Shown piece after piece: positions 11,936-23,300 of a DNA stretch of 64,000 nucleotides. Positions within the stretch are counted from its first letter, which is position 1; each line of letters starts with the position of its first letter. The DNA is from Cranoglanis bouderius (Eukaryota > Chordata > Actinopteri > Siluriformes > Cranoglanididae), in NCBI GenBank assembly GCA_023630585.1, contig CM042567.1, forward strand, positions 1,326,001-1,390,000, read 5' to 3'. Position numbers and translations under genes: made by a program. The notes beneath the pieces were generated by a model. The model worked only from the letters and a program-made list of their open reading frames with translations. It did not search any database and was not told where the DNA came from.

Positions 11936-12300
11936 CGCCACCCGCAGAGGCACCGCAGCGCTCCGGGAAAATTAGTATTATGATTTTAACGGATAAATAG
12001 CCGTCACATCTAATTAATCCCACACATCACAGGAGGATACAACGCCACGGGGCCGAAGAGATCACTCAGCGCACATCAAAGCCACCGCCATTGCCAGGAC
12101 TTCTACACAGGCCAGAAAATTCACTTTCTTCTTTATTTATGTGTGAGAACGGTCAATGAAGCGAGGCCTGAAGAATGCATGGATAATAGGAATGATGGAT
12201 AATTTCATCCTCGGCATGGATTTAAAGGACAGTGCATCATCAGCAAGGAAGATCATTAGGATCCAAGTTTGGAGAACTTCACAAAAAATAAACAAAAAAC
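11936..12300. promoter_or_regulatory. Candidate conserved non-coding element
   Basis: A run of complex sequence without simple repeats in an otherwise AT-rich, repeat-laden setting. It contains aaattagtattatgatttt, the homeodomain-type word ctaattaatccc, and atggataatttcatcctcgg. There is no long frame with protein character. The call rests on composition and on position in a probable gene desert next to sox6. Conservation was not tested. Confidence 0.35.
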
Positions 12301-12465
12301 ATGTGGGGAAAAAAAAAAAATCACCAATCATTATTATTATGCCCTGATGAGCAGGAAAAAGAAATGATTGGGGGGGGGGGAATAAAAGAAAACTGATGGG
12401 GAACAAAAATAACCAAAAGAGAAAAAATATTAAAAAAAAAAAAAAAAGATGGCTACCATCATGTG

Positions 12466-12572
<107 letters not shown>

Positions 12573-12899
12573 AATGCTCTGATGAATGCCAAAGCACTAT
12601 GTGAAGAAAAAAAAAATACACAAAAACATTATTTGGTGGGAAAGCAATCAATTGTATGTCAATCAATTGTATCAAGTATATGAACCAAGCTAAAAATAAA
12701 TTTAAAAAAAAAAGAGAGAGAAAAGAAAATTACCAATGACCTGTGAAATCAATTATATGGTATGTGAAATCAGATGGTCAGAAAATGGGCCCTCCCAAAA
12801 AAAAAAAAAAACCCCAACAGTTTAGCAAATTCTTAAAAAATAAGCTCCTAGAGAGAGAGAAAAATGTACACTATAGCCAGCTCCCTGAATATTTAGCAC

Positions 12900-13160
12900 G
12901 TCAATCATCCCTGGAAAGTTGGAAATAATATTCTCATATTTGTCCAAATAAATCATTTCAGCATGCCATTTACCTTTTTCATTATGAGCCGTAATCTGCC
13001 CGGGGCTTCACCAAGGCCCTGCACAGTGGGGTGGAAGTAAAGGTTACCTCCGAATAAAAAAGAGAATTTACACAGATATTATCCACACAAAAACAGCCAT
13101 GACATTACCCTCAAGACACAACTTCATCAGGAAAAGAGTGACTTTTTGTAGGGAGGTACA
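12900..13160. promoter_or_regulatory. Candidate conserved non-coding element
   Basis: Complex sequence with words such as cattatgagccgtaatctgc and aaggttacctccgaataaa between microsatellite and A-run regions. No coding frame was found. The regulatory reading is inference only. Confidence 0.3.
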
Positions 13161-13237
13161 AAGGAAATAAGATGATCACATACGGTCAATATGGGAATAT
13201 GGGAAGTATACTGTGTATAAATGCAGGACCAGTGTGT

Positions 13238-13242
13238 ATATA

Positions 13243-13279
<37 letters not shown>

Positions 13280-13280
13280 T
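13238..13280. repeat. (TA)n microsatellite
   Basis: TA units with one C interruption at about 13261. Confidence 0.93.
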
Positions 13281-13419
13281 GTGGACTTTCGAAATTCCTG
13301 TGGCTTTAAAATGAGAGTTTAATTAAACAATGACAGTAAAAAAACAACAACCCTGAATGCAGTGCCAGATTTTCAGGAAATGCCCAAAAGCAAATCCAAA
13401 ACAAGCTCTTATAAAAATA

Positions 13420-13760
13420 AAAAAAAAAAGGAAAAGGGTGTTTCCTCTGGCTGATGATAGGGAATAAAAAAAAAACGAGCCCTCGAGCTCGCCTTGTCTT
13501 TATTCGACGCAAATTGTGTGTGCACTGGAAAGAAAATGCCGTGTCCTGCCAAGCTGACCACATATTTACTGTTTACTGCTGGCTGTTGCACATGTGGTTT
13601 TTGCATACACTCTCGTCTCCCAGTTAAATCATCTGCGGTCCCTGGGCTTCCTTCTGACATTACGCCGCCTTGGCTCGCCGCCGCGCCTTCAATCTTTCAC
13701 GCAACACAGAGGCATGCGTACCAAATAATAATGACCATTTCAGACGTTTATATTTACACG
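13420..13760. promoter_or_regulatory. Candidate conserved non-coding element
   Basis: Complex, balanced-composition sequence including acgagccctcgagctcgcct and a short frame with no recognisable domain. It ends at a pyrimidine-rich stretch at about 13775-13880. A diverged exon cannot be excluded, but I see no family motif and no convincing splice-bounded frame. Confidence 0.3.
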
Positions 13761-13899
13761 TCTTGGATTTGTTTCAGCTTTTTCTTCTTCTCCTTATCTC
13801 TGACTTTCCTTCCCTTCCTCTATCTCGCACTCGCCTCTATCTCTTCTCTTCTCATCTATTCTCTTAACATTTTTTCCTTTTTCTATCTATTACACCAGG

Positions 13900-14990
13900 T
13901 CATTTGAATTAACTCAGACGAGGGACGTCGGAGCTCCTTTTGAGCTGCAAAGTGTGATGAGTGACGTACTGTATAGTGTATAGTGTATTTTCCTCAGAAC
14001 AGGGCACTGTATAGATTTAACAAGTGAACATGTCTGTATGCTGATTGATCTAAAGCTGATACGTGTTTATACAGTAAAACTCACTTAAAGGTAAGAAGAG
14101 CTGCTGTGTTTACTCCTGATGCCGTGAGCGGCCATTTTGTTTTGACGTCACTCCCTGAACTCGGAGTTGAGGAGACCGTCCCGAGTTCCTGAGTAAGAAT
14201 TTAGAGTTGAGGAGGCTTTTTCTTTGTTTTTTTTGTCCCCCTTTGCATCATTTTCTGCTTCATAAAACTCTTGAAATTATTTGACTTGATATGTAGCTTT
14301 TGTTTGTTTGTTTTTGTTTTTTTTTGTTTTTTTGAAAATGTGTTTCGACAGCTTTGTAAGTTTAGATGTGTAAAGCAATCCTGTGGATTTCAGCCCAATT
14401 TTACAAAGCGATAAAACCATGTGACATCGTTTTTATAAGCAAAGATGAACAAGATCAGTTGAGCTGTCTTATAATTCATATAGATCATCTTTATATGTTT
14501 ATCTAATTTAAAGACTAACCATACAAATATGACCTTGTTCTGGGCATCTCTGTTTTTCCCGAGCCTCAGCACTGGAACCTGTGTAGATCGGAACTTTGAC
14601 TTTGAAAGATTTACTTGGAACTTTCCGAATTCCCAGTACAATGGATCGCAGTGTCCATTTTTATGAATTTTTCTCACTTGCAGCACGGTACCAACTAGCT
14701 AGCATGATCTGGCTAGTCTGTTAATTCCCGCTTTTGTTTATGGAATCCTGTCATGTTTCGTTAAAGGAAATTGAATCAGATCGGAAATACCTATGAGGCA
14801 AATTCTTCTCCTGACATCTACAGTCCTGCTGACTCTATCCTCCAGACCTCCAAACAAACTGCACCGCAGCTAATAAAACATCGAAACAGCAATGAAGACG
14901 GCAAGAAGAATTAATCCAGGCAGACACAGTAAGGGGAAGTCATCAAGTGTGTGTTTAAAAAGAGTACTGAACGGTACATAAGGGTACTGA
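13900..14990. other. No recognisable gene
   Basis: Mixed sequence. The part at 14130-14210 has two imperfect copies of gagttgagga and of cgagttcctgag-type words. T runs occur near 14220-14335. No coding signal. Confidence 0.4.
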
Positions 14991-14994
14991 AACT

Positions 14995-15475
14995 AGAGGT
15001 CAACCGATAGTGGAATTTCCTGAAACCAATAACTAATACAGGCAGTACCGGCCGATAACCGATTAATCAACCGAGTTGTAAAAACTCAAAGTAAAATATT
15101 GTTGAACAAAAAATATACCACATAAATGTACCATGAAAATGTACTGTTCTTTTTTTTTAAACAAAATAAATATATAAATATTAAAGTAAATAAAATATAT
15201 ACATTCAAACTGAACCAAAAAGTAACACTCCAAATAACAAATAAAAATAGAGACATCCAAAATGAATCAAAAAACACTTCAAATAACACAATAAAATTTG
15301 TCAGTGATAGTTTGTATTTTGCCTCTAGAGGCCGCTCTCGTGCTGTATGGTTACAGCGGACCCTTCTCAGCCGATCCCGCAACGGACGCAACCGGGAAAA
15401 ACTATCGGTGTGGATTTTTGCCGATAGCCGATAGTTCCATCAACCGCTTATCGTTGCCGATTAACATGTCGGAAA
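14995..15475. repeat. CCGATA-type interspersed repeat
   Basis: Left end reads agaggtcaaccgatagtgg and the right part reads ttgccgatagccgatagtt. Repeated CCGATA/TATCGG words are characteristic of a dispersed element family familiar from fish genomes, and the AT-rich middle is lineage-specific. No transposase is present, so it is a non-autonomous copy or relic. Confidence 0.6.
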
Positions 15476-15479
15476 ACTT

Positions 15480-15790
15480 AAAGTTACAGCTTTACCTCTG
15501 ACCGTTACAAAGTGCTGACACTGGAGACTCCTTCCATAAATGTTACATAAACGTCTCCTCAACATATTGTTTATCGGTTACAAATGTTTTTCTTCTCCCT
15601 GTGAATGAGCCGTTGCTATGGAAACAATAACGTATCAGAACGAGCGCATTAATGCGTATAAACCCGTGATTTGCAGCTGCACTACTGTCAGAGCTGCTGT
15701 TATAGAGAATGAATCAACACCTTCTGACCAATCACAATCCAGAACTCAACAACAGAAAGTGCTCGTTTGCTGATGCTGAGGTTAACTAGT
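15480..15790 (-). repeat. Dispersed repeat family G, copy 1
   Basis: Carries the family hallmark in complement (ctgacactggagactcc) and the terminal phrase tcaacaccttctgaccaatc. The same phrases recur in ten other places. An X-box-like word, gttgctatggaaac, lies at 15612-15625. No protein frame is conserved between copies. Confidence 0.85.
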
Positions 15791-15852
15791 GAGTTTAAAT
15801 AAGATCAGATGCACTACAGAGCAGTGTGTGTTTCAGCCATGTGGGTCTGAAT

Positions 15853-15855
<3 letters not shown>

Positions 15856-15892
<37 letters not shown>
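15856..15892. repeat. (GT)n microsatellite
   Basis: About 18 GT units. Confidence 0.95.
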
Positions 15893-15895
<3 letters not shown>

Positions 15896-16079
15896 GTGCA
15901 CGCTCAAATGCCCACCTCCACCCCAAATCGTAAACTCCAAGACTAAAACATCTCAACTGACCCCAGACGACCCGGAGAACCAAATCACAATGAGGAACTG
16001 CTGAGACCCGAGGGTTTACTCAAGTCTTATTTGACCTCCTGACTGTGGGTTCCGTCTCATCTCCTACTTGGTCTGACAC

Positions 16080-17680
16080 TACACTCTTAAAAAAGCTAGA
16101 ACCCTCAATGTTCCCAATGTGTGCCTACCAGAAAATGTTTCCATTTTTCTTTTATCCAGAAGTGAAGATCAACAATGAACCTTTAGAGAGCTCTTGAAGA
16201 ACAGCAGCTGTTTAGAAGAAAAGTTCTTGTTGTCTCAACGTTCTTTGGAACATCTTTCACTATGGTGCAATAAAAATGTAGAACCCTACAACAAAATGTT
16301 TCCCTTTCACCAAGGCTTTTATGTAGGTTATATTCTTTTGGAAAGCTAAACACCCTTAATTATCCAGAGAACCCTTAAAGAACCCCTGAGGAACCATTTT
16401 TATCTAACAGTGTACCAAGTACCAAAAAACTCCTGACAGGTTCTAGATATCAAGAAGAAGATAATGAGCAATGATTTTGGACTTTGTACCACCCAGTCAT
16501 AACAAAAAGAGCACTTCAAGGGTCCTTCAAGGGTTCTTTGGATAATTCAAATTTCTTAAGTTCCAAAAGTGGTTCTACTTAGAATGCTTTCTGATAGGAA
16601 AACACTTACAACTTATACCCTCACAGGTTCTATGTAGAATCCTAGAACAATTTTTTTTCATAAGTAGAAAGCTTTTAGGATGCTAAGAACCCTTAATTTT
16701 CTAACAGACCATTAAAGAACCCTTGAGTAACCCTTTTTTGCTGAGTGTACCAAGTAAGAAGAAGCTAAATGTTAAACACCTGACAGGTTCTAGATATTAA
16801 TGTAATAATAATTAATGTTCTAGATAGTAATGAGCAATATATGAGCACTTACCAAGTTAATACACACACTGTTGTGGGAAAAAAAAGGTTCTTCCAATGT
16901 AATTCCAAGGTACCTTAGATAATTACAGGTTCTTATTTTCCAAAATATGGCTATACTTGGAAAACTTTTTGATAGGACAACACGTACAGCTTACACCCTT
17001 CTATGCAGAACCCTTCAGCAAATTGTATCGCTATCAGAAAGGTTTCCAAGTAGAACCCTTTAAGAAGCTGAGAACCCTTAATTATCCAGTACACTCATAC
17101 AGAACCCTTGAAGAAACCTTATTTCCCCCTTACAGTTTAGCTAAATGTTAAATGTCTGACAGGTTCTAGGTGTTAAGAAGAAAATAATGAGCAATAATTT
17201 GGAGTTTGTGCAGCACACTCACCCGGTTTAGAAAGCAAAGAACCCTGAATTATCCAATTAACTCTTTAAGAACCCTTAGGAGGAACCCTTAGATAACTAG
17301 AAATTGAACTCCTGACATGTGCTAGATCAGTGGTCACCAACCCTGTTCCTGGAGATCTGAAGACTTTAGCTCCAACCATAATGGTGCCCACCTGACCATC
17401 TAATCATTGCCTTAAGACGTTCTTGATCAACTAAAACAGGTGTGCTAGATTTTGGTTGGAGATGAAACCTGCAGGAAGGTAGATTTCAAGGAAAACAATA
17501 AGCAATAATCTGGAGTTTGTACTGCACACTTACCAAGTTAATACAAATTCTTCAAGGGTTCTTTGGATTATTTGGGGTTCTTATCTTTCAGAAAATGTTT
17601 CATTTCAAGATGTTTCAAGGACAACATCTTATTGTACAGTATGGTTCTTCATAGAATGTTGCTTAAAGAATTCCTTCACT
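16080..17680 (+). repeat. Foldback AGAACC/GGTTCT repeat, block C
   Basis: Several units in one orientation. The linker phrase acaggttctaga followed by aagaag and aatgagcaat occurs near 16437, 16785 and 17160, giving a period of about 350-375 bases. A fourth linker near 17318 is split by a hAT-like MITE. Within each unit a gggttctt-type arm faces an agaaccctt-type arm, so single strands could fold into long stems. No conserved reading frame. Confidence 0.85.
17325..17490. mobile_element. hAT-like MITE inserted in foldback block C
   Basis: Ends are inverted. The left end reads ctgttcctggagatct and the right end reads cctgcaggaaggtagatttc, with tttagctccaacc answered by ggttggagatgaaacctgc. The element interrupts the block C linker, whose halves gctaga and tttcaaggaaaacaataagc lie on either side. 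It is therefore younger than the repeat array. No transposase is present. Confidence 0.75.
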
Positions 17681-17929
17681 TTAAAGATGGACGACTGATG
17701 AACACTTGGGTCTAGAAGTACTAGCAGTTCTAGTGTTTGTTTTAGGAGTAGTATTTTTTTAATTGTATTCGACGTTGTTTTTTTACACAGAGAACACATA
17801 TGGTATATTTTTAGCTTTAATTTGACTCGTGACTCGGGAACTATTTCCAGATGCAGATGTTTCACATTAGAAGAAAACGTCTCGGTGTTCCTAAGTGTTC
17901 TTTAGCACGTCTTTCATTATGATTCATGT

Positions 17930-18280
17930 AAAAATCTGAGCTGAAGTCCTCAGTGTTGGTTCCCTGATGTTCTGCATGGAGACAGAGCAGGCGCATGGCT
18001 CAGCACTTGTCCGATTAGGGAGATGAAAACTGAGGCACACTTCTAATCAGTGCCATATGCTGCCTCGTGGCCCGCACTTTCGCCTTGTCATGTTGAGTGG
18101 CTCTCACGAATGCTTCCTGACATGTTCTATCCAGAGCCCATCCTGGACTAATGAGAAAAATGTCTCTGAATGCCAGGCTCTGTCTCCTCGGACAGGGCCA
18201 TACTGATGGCTCAGGGTTCTGACCAAGGCATCAATGTGTTATACGGCACTTTCCTCCTTCCTCGTCTTTTTCTTATGCAT
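17930..18280. promoter_or_regulatory. Unique island between opposed foldback blocks
   Basis: About 350 bases of balanced, complex sequence with no repeat words. It includes gcttgatt-free, GC-balanced text such as ctcgtggcccgcactttcgc and ccatcctggactaatgagaa. It lies between block C and block D, which point in opposite directions. No frame resembles a protein. A conserved enhancer is a reasonable inference, untested. Confidence 0.4.
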
Positions 18281-18289
18281 CATTGATCA

Positions 18290-19420
18290 GAGAACCTGTG
18301 CAGAGTATTCTGTCTGTCACATAGAACCGTTTTGGAAGCTAAGAACCCTTCATTATCCAATAAACCCCATCAGGAACCCTTGAAGAACCATTTTTCTAAG
18401 GTCGTCATTATTTTCTTCTTAATATCTAGAACTTGTCAGTTGTTTAATATTTAGCCTTCCTGCTACACGGTACACTCGTAAAGGGTTCTTGAAGCATTTC
18501 TTAAGGGTTTTCTTTTGGATAATTAAAGGTTCTTAGCTTCCTAAAAGGGTTCTTCTTGGAAGACTTTGTTGTTGTAAGACTTTGCACTTGCTCATTATTT
18601 TCTTCTTAATAAATGGTATCTGTCAGGAGTTTAACTTTTAGATATCTAAGGGTTCCTCTGGGTCGATCAAGGGTTCATTGGACAACTAAGGGTTCTTAGC
18701 ATTGTAAAAGAGTTCCACTTGAAGGCCTTTGTGATAGGAAACATTTTATTCTAGTATTCTACATAGAACCTGTAAGGGTGTACGTTGTAAGTGTTTTCCT
18801 TTCAGAAAGTAGAACCTAGAACCTTTTTGGAAGTTACAAACCCTTAATTATGAACCCAATGAACACTTTAAAGAACCCTTGAAGAACCCTGAGTGGGTTA
18901 GTGTGTGGAACAAAGTCCAAATGATTGCTTGTTATTTTCTTTTTAATATCTAGGACCTATCAGGAGTTTAACATTTAGCTCTTGGTACTTGGTATATTTG
19001 TTAGATAAAAAAAAAAAAAAAAGGTTTTCCAAGGGTTCTTTAAGGGTTTGCTGGATATTTTAGGGTTCTTAGCTTCCTAAACAGGTTCTTCCCAGAAGCC
19101 TTTGTAAAAGAAACGCATTTTATTATCGGATTCTACATGAAGGCTGTTAGTTTTCTCTTCCCAATCAGAAAGTGTTGCAAGTAGAACCTTTGTTTTTGAA
19201 ACTAAGAGTCCTTAATTATTTAACAAACTATTAAAGAACCCTTTAAGGTCATTATTTTATTTTTAATATCTAGAACCTGTCAGGTTCTTGGTACACGCTT
19301 AGAAAAATTAGTTCTTGAAGAATTCCTTAAGGGTTTACTGGATAAATAAGTGTTCTTAGCTTCCTAAAAGAGTTCTACTTAGAAGGCTTTATTATTGTAA
19401 GAGTTTGTGCTTTGTGGGTT
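18290..19420 (-). repeat. Foldback AGAACC/GGTTCT repeat, block D
   Basis: The same linker as block C appears in reverse complement four times, near 18411, 18590, 18927 and 19250 (for example attattttcttcttaatatc followed by tagaac and tgtcag). The block is therefore inverted relative to C. The last interval is slightly shorter and the copies have diverged. Confidence 0.85.
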
Positions 19421-19439
19421 CTTGGTAACATGACAAACT

Positions 19440-19610
19440 GCGAGAGAGGCTGGTGAGGGATCTATCATGTTTCACAGACGTTCCACAACATTAAATGGAT
19501 AAAAATTACGGGGTTTGTTAATGAATTAAAAAATGTAATTGCTGTCATGTAAGAGGAATAAAACACTTGGGGACATGCTGTTACAGGAAAATAATCATCA
19601 CACCATCCCG
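19440..19610 (+). repeat. Dispersed repeat family G, copy 2 (3' part)
   Basis: Shares gagaggctggtgaggg, ccacaacattaaatg and aagaggaataaaacac with other copies (compare the reverse copies at 57100-57530 and 63290-63480). Only the 3' part is present. Confidence 0.7.
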
Positions 19611-19639
19611 TCACTCAGGATTTATATTTTATATTAATC

Positions 19640-19900
19640 ATTTGGAAATCATCCTCGGCTCAAATTCCAACACGTCTAGGACTCTCTTTTTCCCCCGAAA
19701 CAGAACTTTGTGTGCTGTAGTCTCGGGCAACATCTGGCTCCTCATGTAGGTGCATATTAGGATCAAATTAAGTAGAAATGAATGGGATGCTACATGACAG
19801 GCTGCAGATGTTCCGGGCGGCGGTGTGAAAATCCGAGGAGCGAGAAGCGGCATAATGAATCCGGCGCTCTTACAGCAGGGGTGCAGTGTTGGGTTCATAG
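19640..19900. promoter_or_regulatory. Candidate conserved non-coding element
   Basis: Complex sequence including catttggaaatcatcctcgg and gcggcataatgaatccggcg with no repeat words. Short overlapping frames lack recognisable domains. The regulatory reading is inference. Confidence 0.3.
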
Positions 19901-20118
19901 GTAAAGGGGAAAAAAATGAAATAAGAAATTGATTTAGTCAGAACATCTAACTGCAGTGACTTTAGTTAAAAGTGTGTGACTTTTTATGTCTTGTATTAAC
20001 TGTGAGATTTCAGAGGACAGCAGTGTTTTCGTTTAACGGAGTGTGTGAGTTAATTGAGCATGAGACGGAGAACATGTGGTAGTTAGTTGTCGGATCTTTT
20101 GTGGCGTAATATGGATGT

Positions 20119-20757
20119 GGCATGATCTGTCTGTCTGTCCATCTGTCTGTCTGTCTCTCTGTCTTTTTTCTGTCTATCTGTCTGTCTGTGTATCTGTCTG
20201 GCTGTCTGTCCATCTATCTGTCCATCTGTCTGTGTATCTGTCTGTCTGGTTGTCTATCTGTCTGTGTATCTGTTTGCCTGTCTTCCTGTCTGTCTTTCTG
20301 TCTGTTTGCCTTTCTGTCTGTCTGTCTGTGTATCTGTCTGTCTGGCTGTCTATCTGTCTGTGTATCTGTCTGTCTGGCTGTGTATCTGTCTGTGTATCTG
20401 TTTGCCTGTCTTCCTGTCTGTCTGTCTGGCTGTCTGGCTGTCTATCTGTCTGTGTCTGTGTATCTGTTTGCCTGTCTTCCTGTCTGTCTTTCTGTCTGTT
20501 TGCCTTTATGTCTGTCTGTCTGTCTCTCTGCCATTCTTTCTGTCTATCCATCTGTCTATCTACTTGTCTATCTATCTATCTATCCATCCATCCATCTATC
20601 TATCTATCTATCTATCTACTGTATCTCTGTATGTCCATCCATTTGTCCATATATCTATCTTTCCATCTGTCCATCCATCCAACCACCCATCCATCTTTAT
20701 GTCTGTTCATCTACTGTACCGATTTGCTTATCCACATATCCATCCAACCATCTATCC

Positions 20758-20811
<54 letters not shown>

Positions 20812-20815
20812 ATAA
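20119..20815. repeat. Compound CTGT/CTAT tetranucleotide tract
   Basis: About 700 bases made mainly of CTGT on the left and CTAT/CCAT on the right, with gcc and tgta interruptions. The right end (20758-20812) is pure CTAT. Because the period is four, long frames stay open (up to 247 codons), but their composition is serine, leucine, cysteine and valine repeats and they are not genes. Confidence 0.95.
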
Positions 20816-20929
20816 TTAGAGTGCTTTAAATGCACACATTGTAAAATTATAAAAGGTGAAGTGTTCAGTTATCAGATTACATTTACTGTATATCTCTCTC
20901 ATTAATCCAGATGCAGATGCAGATGTTTT

Positions 20930-21121
20930 ACACAGCAGTATAAATTTCCACGGTGCTGCTCTCCATCAGCACGCGTTAAAATTTGCACCTCGTCACCTCG
21001 TTACACAAATTTGGCTCGCTAAACAAGGCCTGGCACAATGGCTAATTCAGGGCGGGTCAATAAACCTAGATGATGTGTGTGTGTGTGTTTGTGTGTGTGG
21101 AGGAGGGAGTTGTCTCGCTGG

Positions 21122-21125
<4 letters not shown>
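20930..21125. promoter_or_regulatory. Candidate conserved non-coding element
   Basis: Complex sequence including caaatttggctcgctaaac and aggcctggcacaatggctaa, followed by a short GT tract at 21072-21100. No protein frame with family character. The call is by composition only. Confidence 0.3.

Positions 21126-21126
<1 letters not shown>

Positions 21127-21192
<66 letters not shown>
21127..21192. repeat. (CT)n-(CA)n compound microsatellite
   Basis: About 13 CT units change directly into about 19 CA units at 21154. Confidence 0.97.
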
Positions 21193-21195
<3 letters not shown>

Positions 21196-21204
21196 ACACC
21201 CATG

Positions 21205-21510
21205 CCGCCACTCTCAGGTGACAACAGGTTGCTATGGCGCTCTGGCTGCTAGACTTGCCACGTGGAGATGTGATCACACTCCCTCGACGCGGCAGGAAGG
21301 CAGCGTTTGCTTCCAGCTCAATGACACGATCATGACTTCACTGTTGAATCACAAGCCGTCTAATTACAGCCCAGAGATCTATTATTTCCTTTAATTTTTC
21401 CTCGTCGGGCGAACGAGGCCGCCTCACCTCCCTCTCGCTCCACCACATCTCGCACCGCTCATTAATGTCAGAGAGCACTGGCCGCGGCATTATGAGGGGT
21501 CGAGGCTAAT
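21205..21510. promoter_or_regulatory. Candidate conserved non-coding element
   Basis: Balanced, complex sequence including an X-box-like half gttgctatggcg near 21229 and ccgctcattaatgtcagaga near 21455. No coding frame is recognised. Confidence 0.3.
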
Positions 21511-21539
21511 TTACACACCGGTGGAACGTATACGATGGT

Positions 21540-22980
21540 CTTGGCTTGATGAGAGCACTGTGTGTGAGTGTGTGTGACACGGAGGCTGGAGGTTAAACAC
21601 ACAATGATGCAATCTGAAGTGGGGAAACACACTATTTGCTTTTGCTATGTGCATAATTACAGGAGTGTTTCTTGTGTTGCTGTGAGGAACTCCAGCGAAC
21701 GTTACACCTGAGTGCTGAGGGTCTGAACGTAATCATCCACATTACACGTGCTGCTCCGATGCCACAGGAGGACATTGTCGTTGTTATATGTTGCTAGCTC
21801 AGTCACAGTGGAGTCAGGATTCACTTCTAGCCCCAAAAAACATTTCATTTTGCCGTATTAACGTCATATTAATGAAAACTCCAGTGTAGAAGTAGTGGAA
21901 GTAGACACTGGAACAAAAGCTGGACTAAAAGTCCCAGAATGCAACGCAGCTATACGACGGCAGAGGCTCGGCTCGGCTAGTTAGCGATGTAAGACATGAT
22001 GATGACGTTGGTACTAACGAAAAAGTTGCAGATTTGGAAGTTTGAGCAGAAGACGGTGAGAAAGCTGAAAAGACTAAACGATTAAAGTGCCGCTGCATCA
22101 CTCTCTTAAGCTGGAGATGCCAGTATGGGGGAAAATAGGAAAATAATCGACCTCAGGATGGTAACAGCGACTTGGCTTCATCACACAACTCTCTAACAAC
22201 TTCTTTCTTTCTTTTCTTAGCTCATGACTGAATTTAGAACAAAATCCAGTTCTCTAAAGTGAGCTTTCAGCGTCCACTTCCAAAACTTCCTCGCTGATAA
22301 TCAGTCTTAAACAGATTTGTGTCAACAAAAGCATACGTGATATTCATTACGAAGTAGACGCCACCCGGATCCCAAACTTCACTGAATTATAAATACAAAT
22401 GAACTTGCCGCTCTGAAAAGTTGGCGCTCGCTGAAACATGGCACGACCGTTCCAAATGCATCACTTCTACAAAGCGGTGGTGTGGTCTGGCAAGTGGCTG
22501 GGAAAATTTCAAAACTAATGTTACGAGGCCAGAGATCCAATAAAACACAAATACAGCAACGAGCCGCGCCATGGCAACAGCTGGAAACACAATCGCTCTC
22601 CGAAGAGAGGCCGAGCTCAAAAAGTCATTAGATGTTAAGATTATATACACGCTATTATTATTTGCGTATGACTGTGTAAGACTTTGGGAAATAAAAAAAA
22701 AAGAAAAAAAAAGTACAAGTCATCTCTTCTGGTAAAGTCGTAACGGTCGGAGTGTAAAATATATTGCTTTGTAAGTGCTACTGCTGCAGAAAGGGCTGAG
22801 GAGGTGCTGAAATTCAACTCGTCCTCCAAACTTCCTCGTCGTTATTCTTAACCTGAGGAGAAACAGCAACAGCACACTCTGATTTGAATCTGTTTTTTTT
22901 TTAATCAGGCTCCAGGATTCCATTATCAGATACCATTCCTGTGATGGACACGGCGTGGACTGAAACGCTTTTTAAAAAGG
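21540..22980. other. No recognisable gene
   Basis: Mostly complex sequence without known families. The part at 22400-22620 is GC-balanced and includes gccatggcaacagctgg, which combines an X-box half with an E-box. Small frames on the minus strand (22387-22923) show no domain. Confidence 0.4.
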
Positions 22981-22984
22981 AAAG

Positions 22985-23300
22985 GAAGCGGACAGAGAAG
23001 CGCCAGTAGATCGCGGGTTCGAGTCCCGACGATGCCGCCGCCGTGTGTGATCGGGAGACTAGAGAGCAACGTTGGCAGATCGGCTGTGTTCTCCGGGTGG
23101 GTGGGGCATTCTCTGTTTTGCCTGTCAATCACAGCGACACTAGCCAATCACGTGCCTCTGTGAGCTCGTGTATGTGGAAGAGGGCGGATAGCGCTTTCCT
23201 CCGAGTGTGTTACACAGCCCTGTGATGCAGCAGGAGCAGCAGTTCGAAAAGATGTGATCGGTGGCTTCACTGTCTCGAAGGGAGCACGTGTTAGCCTCCG
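22985..23300 (+). mobile_element. SINE-like repeat with B-box promoter word
   Basis: A B-box-like gcgggttcgagtcccgac lies at 23015-23032. Downstream comes a body with caatcacagcgacactagcc, ggcggatagcgctttcctc and gagcacgtgttagcctccg, phrases I recognise from a common fish repeat. The A box is degenerate. It is a retroposed repeat rather than a working tRNA gene. Confidence 0.6.

Noticed and set aside
17401..17420. A further miR-499/miR-208 seed-like word (cttaagacg)
   Set aside because: It lies in intergenic repeat sequence about 38 kb from the sox6 stop codon and is not plausibly part of the transcript.
16080..17680. CRISPR-like or gene-encoding tandem repeat
   Set aside because: The repeat period is several hundred bases with diverged, foldback units in a vertebrate genome. 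No spacers of uniform size and no conserved reading frame.
16201..19300. Steroid-hormone response elements in the foldback repeat
   Set aside because: AGAACC words are abundant, but receptor half sites need AGAACA with a three-base spaced palindrome. I did not see a consistent match; kept only as a remark.
20076..20829. Open frames of 183-247 codons on the plus strand and 125 codons on the minus strand
   Set aside because: They are translations of a CTGT/CTAT tetranucleotide tract. All frames stay open because of the repeat, and the residues are only serine, leucine, cysteine, valine and tyrosine cycles.
22985..23060. A tRNA gene on the plus strand
   Set aside because: Only the B-box/T-arm word is convincing. 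No acceptor-stem pairing could be drawn, and the sequence continues into a known fish repeat.
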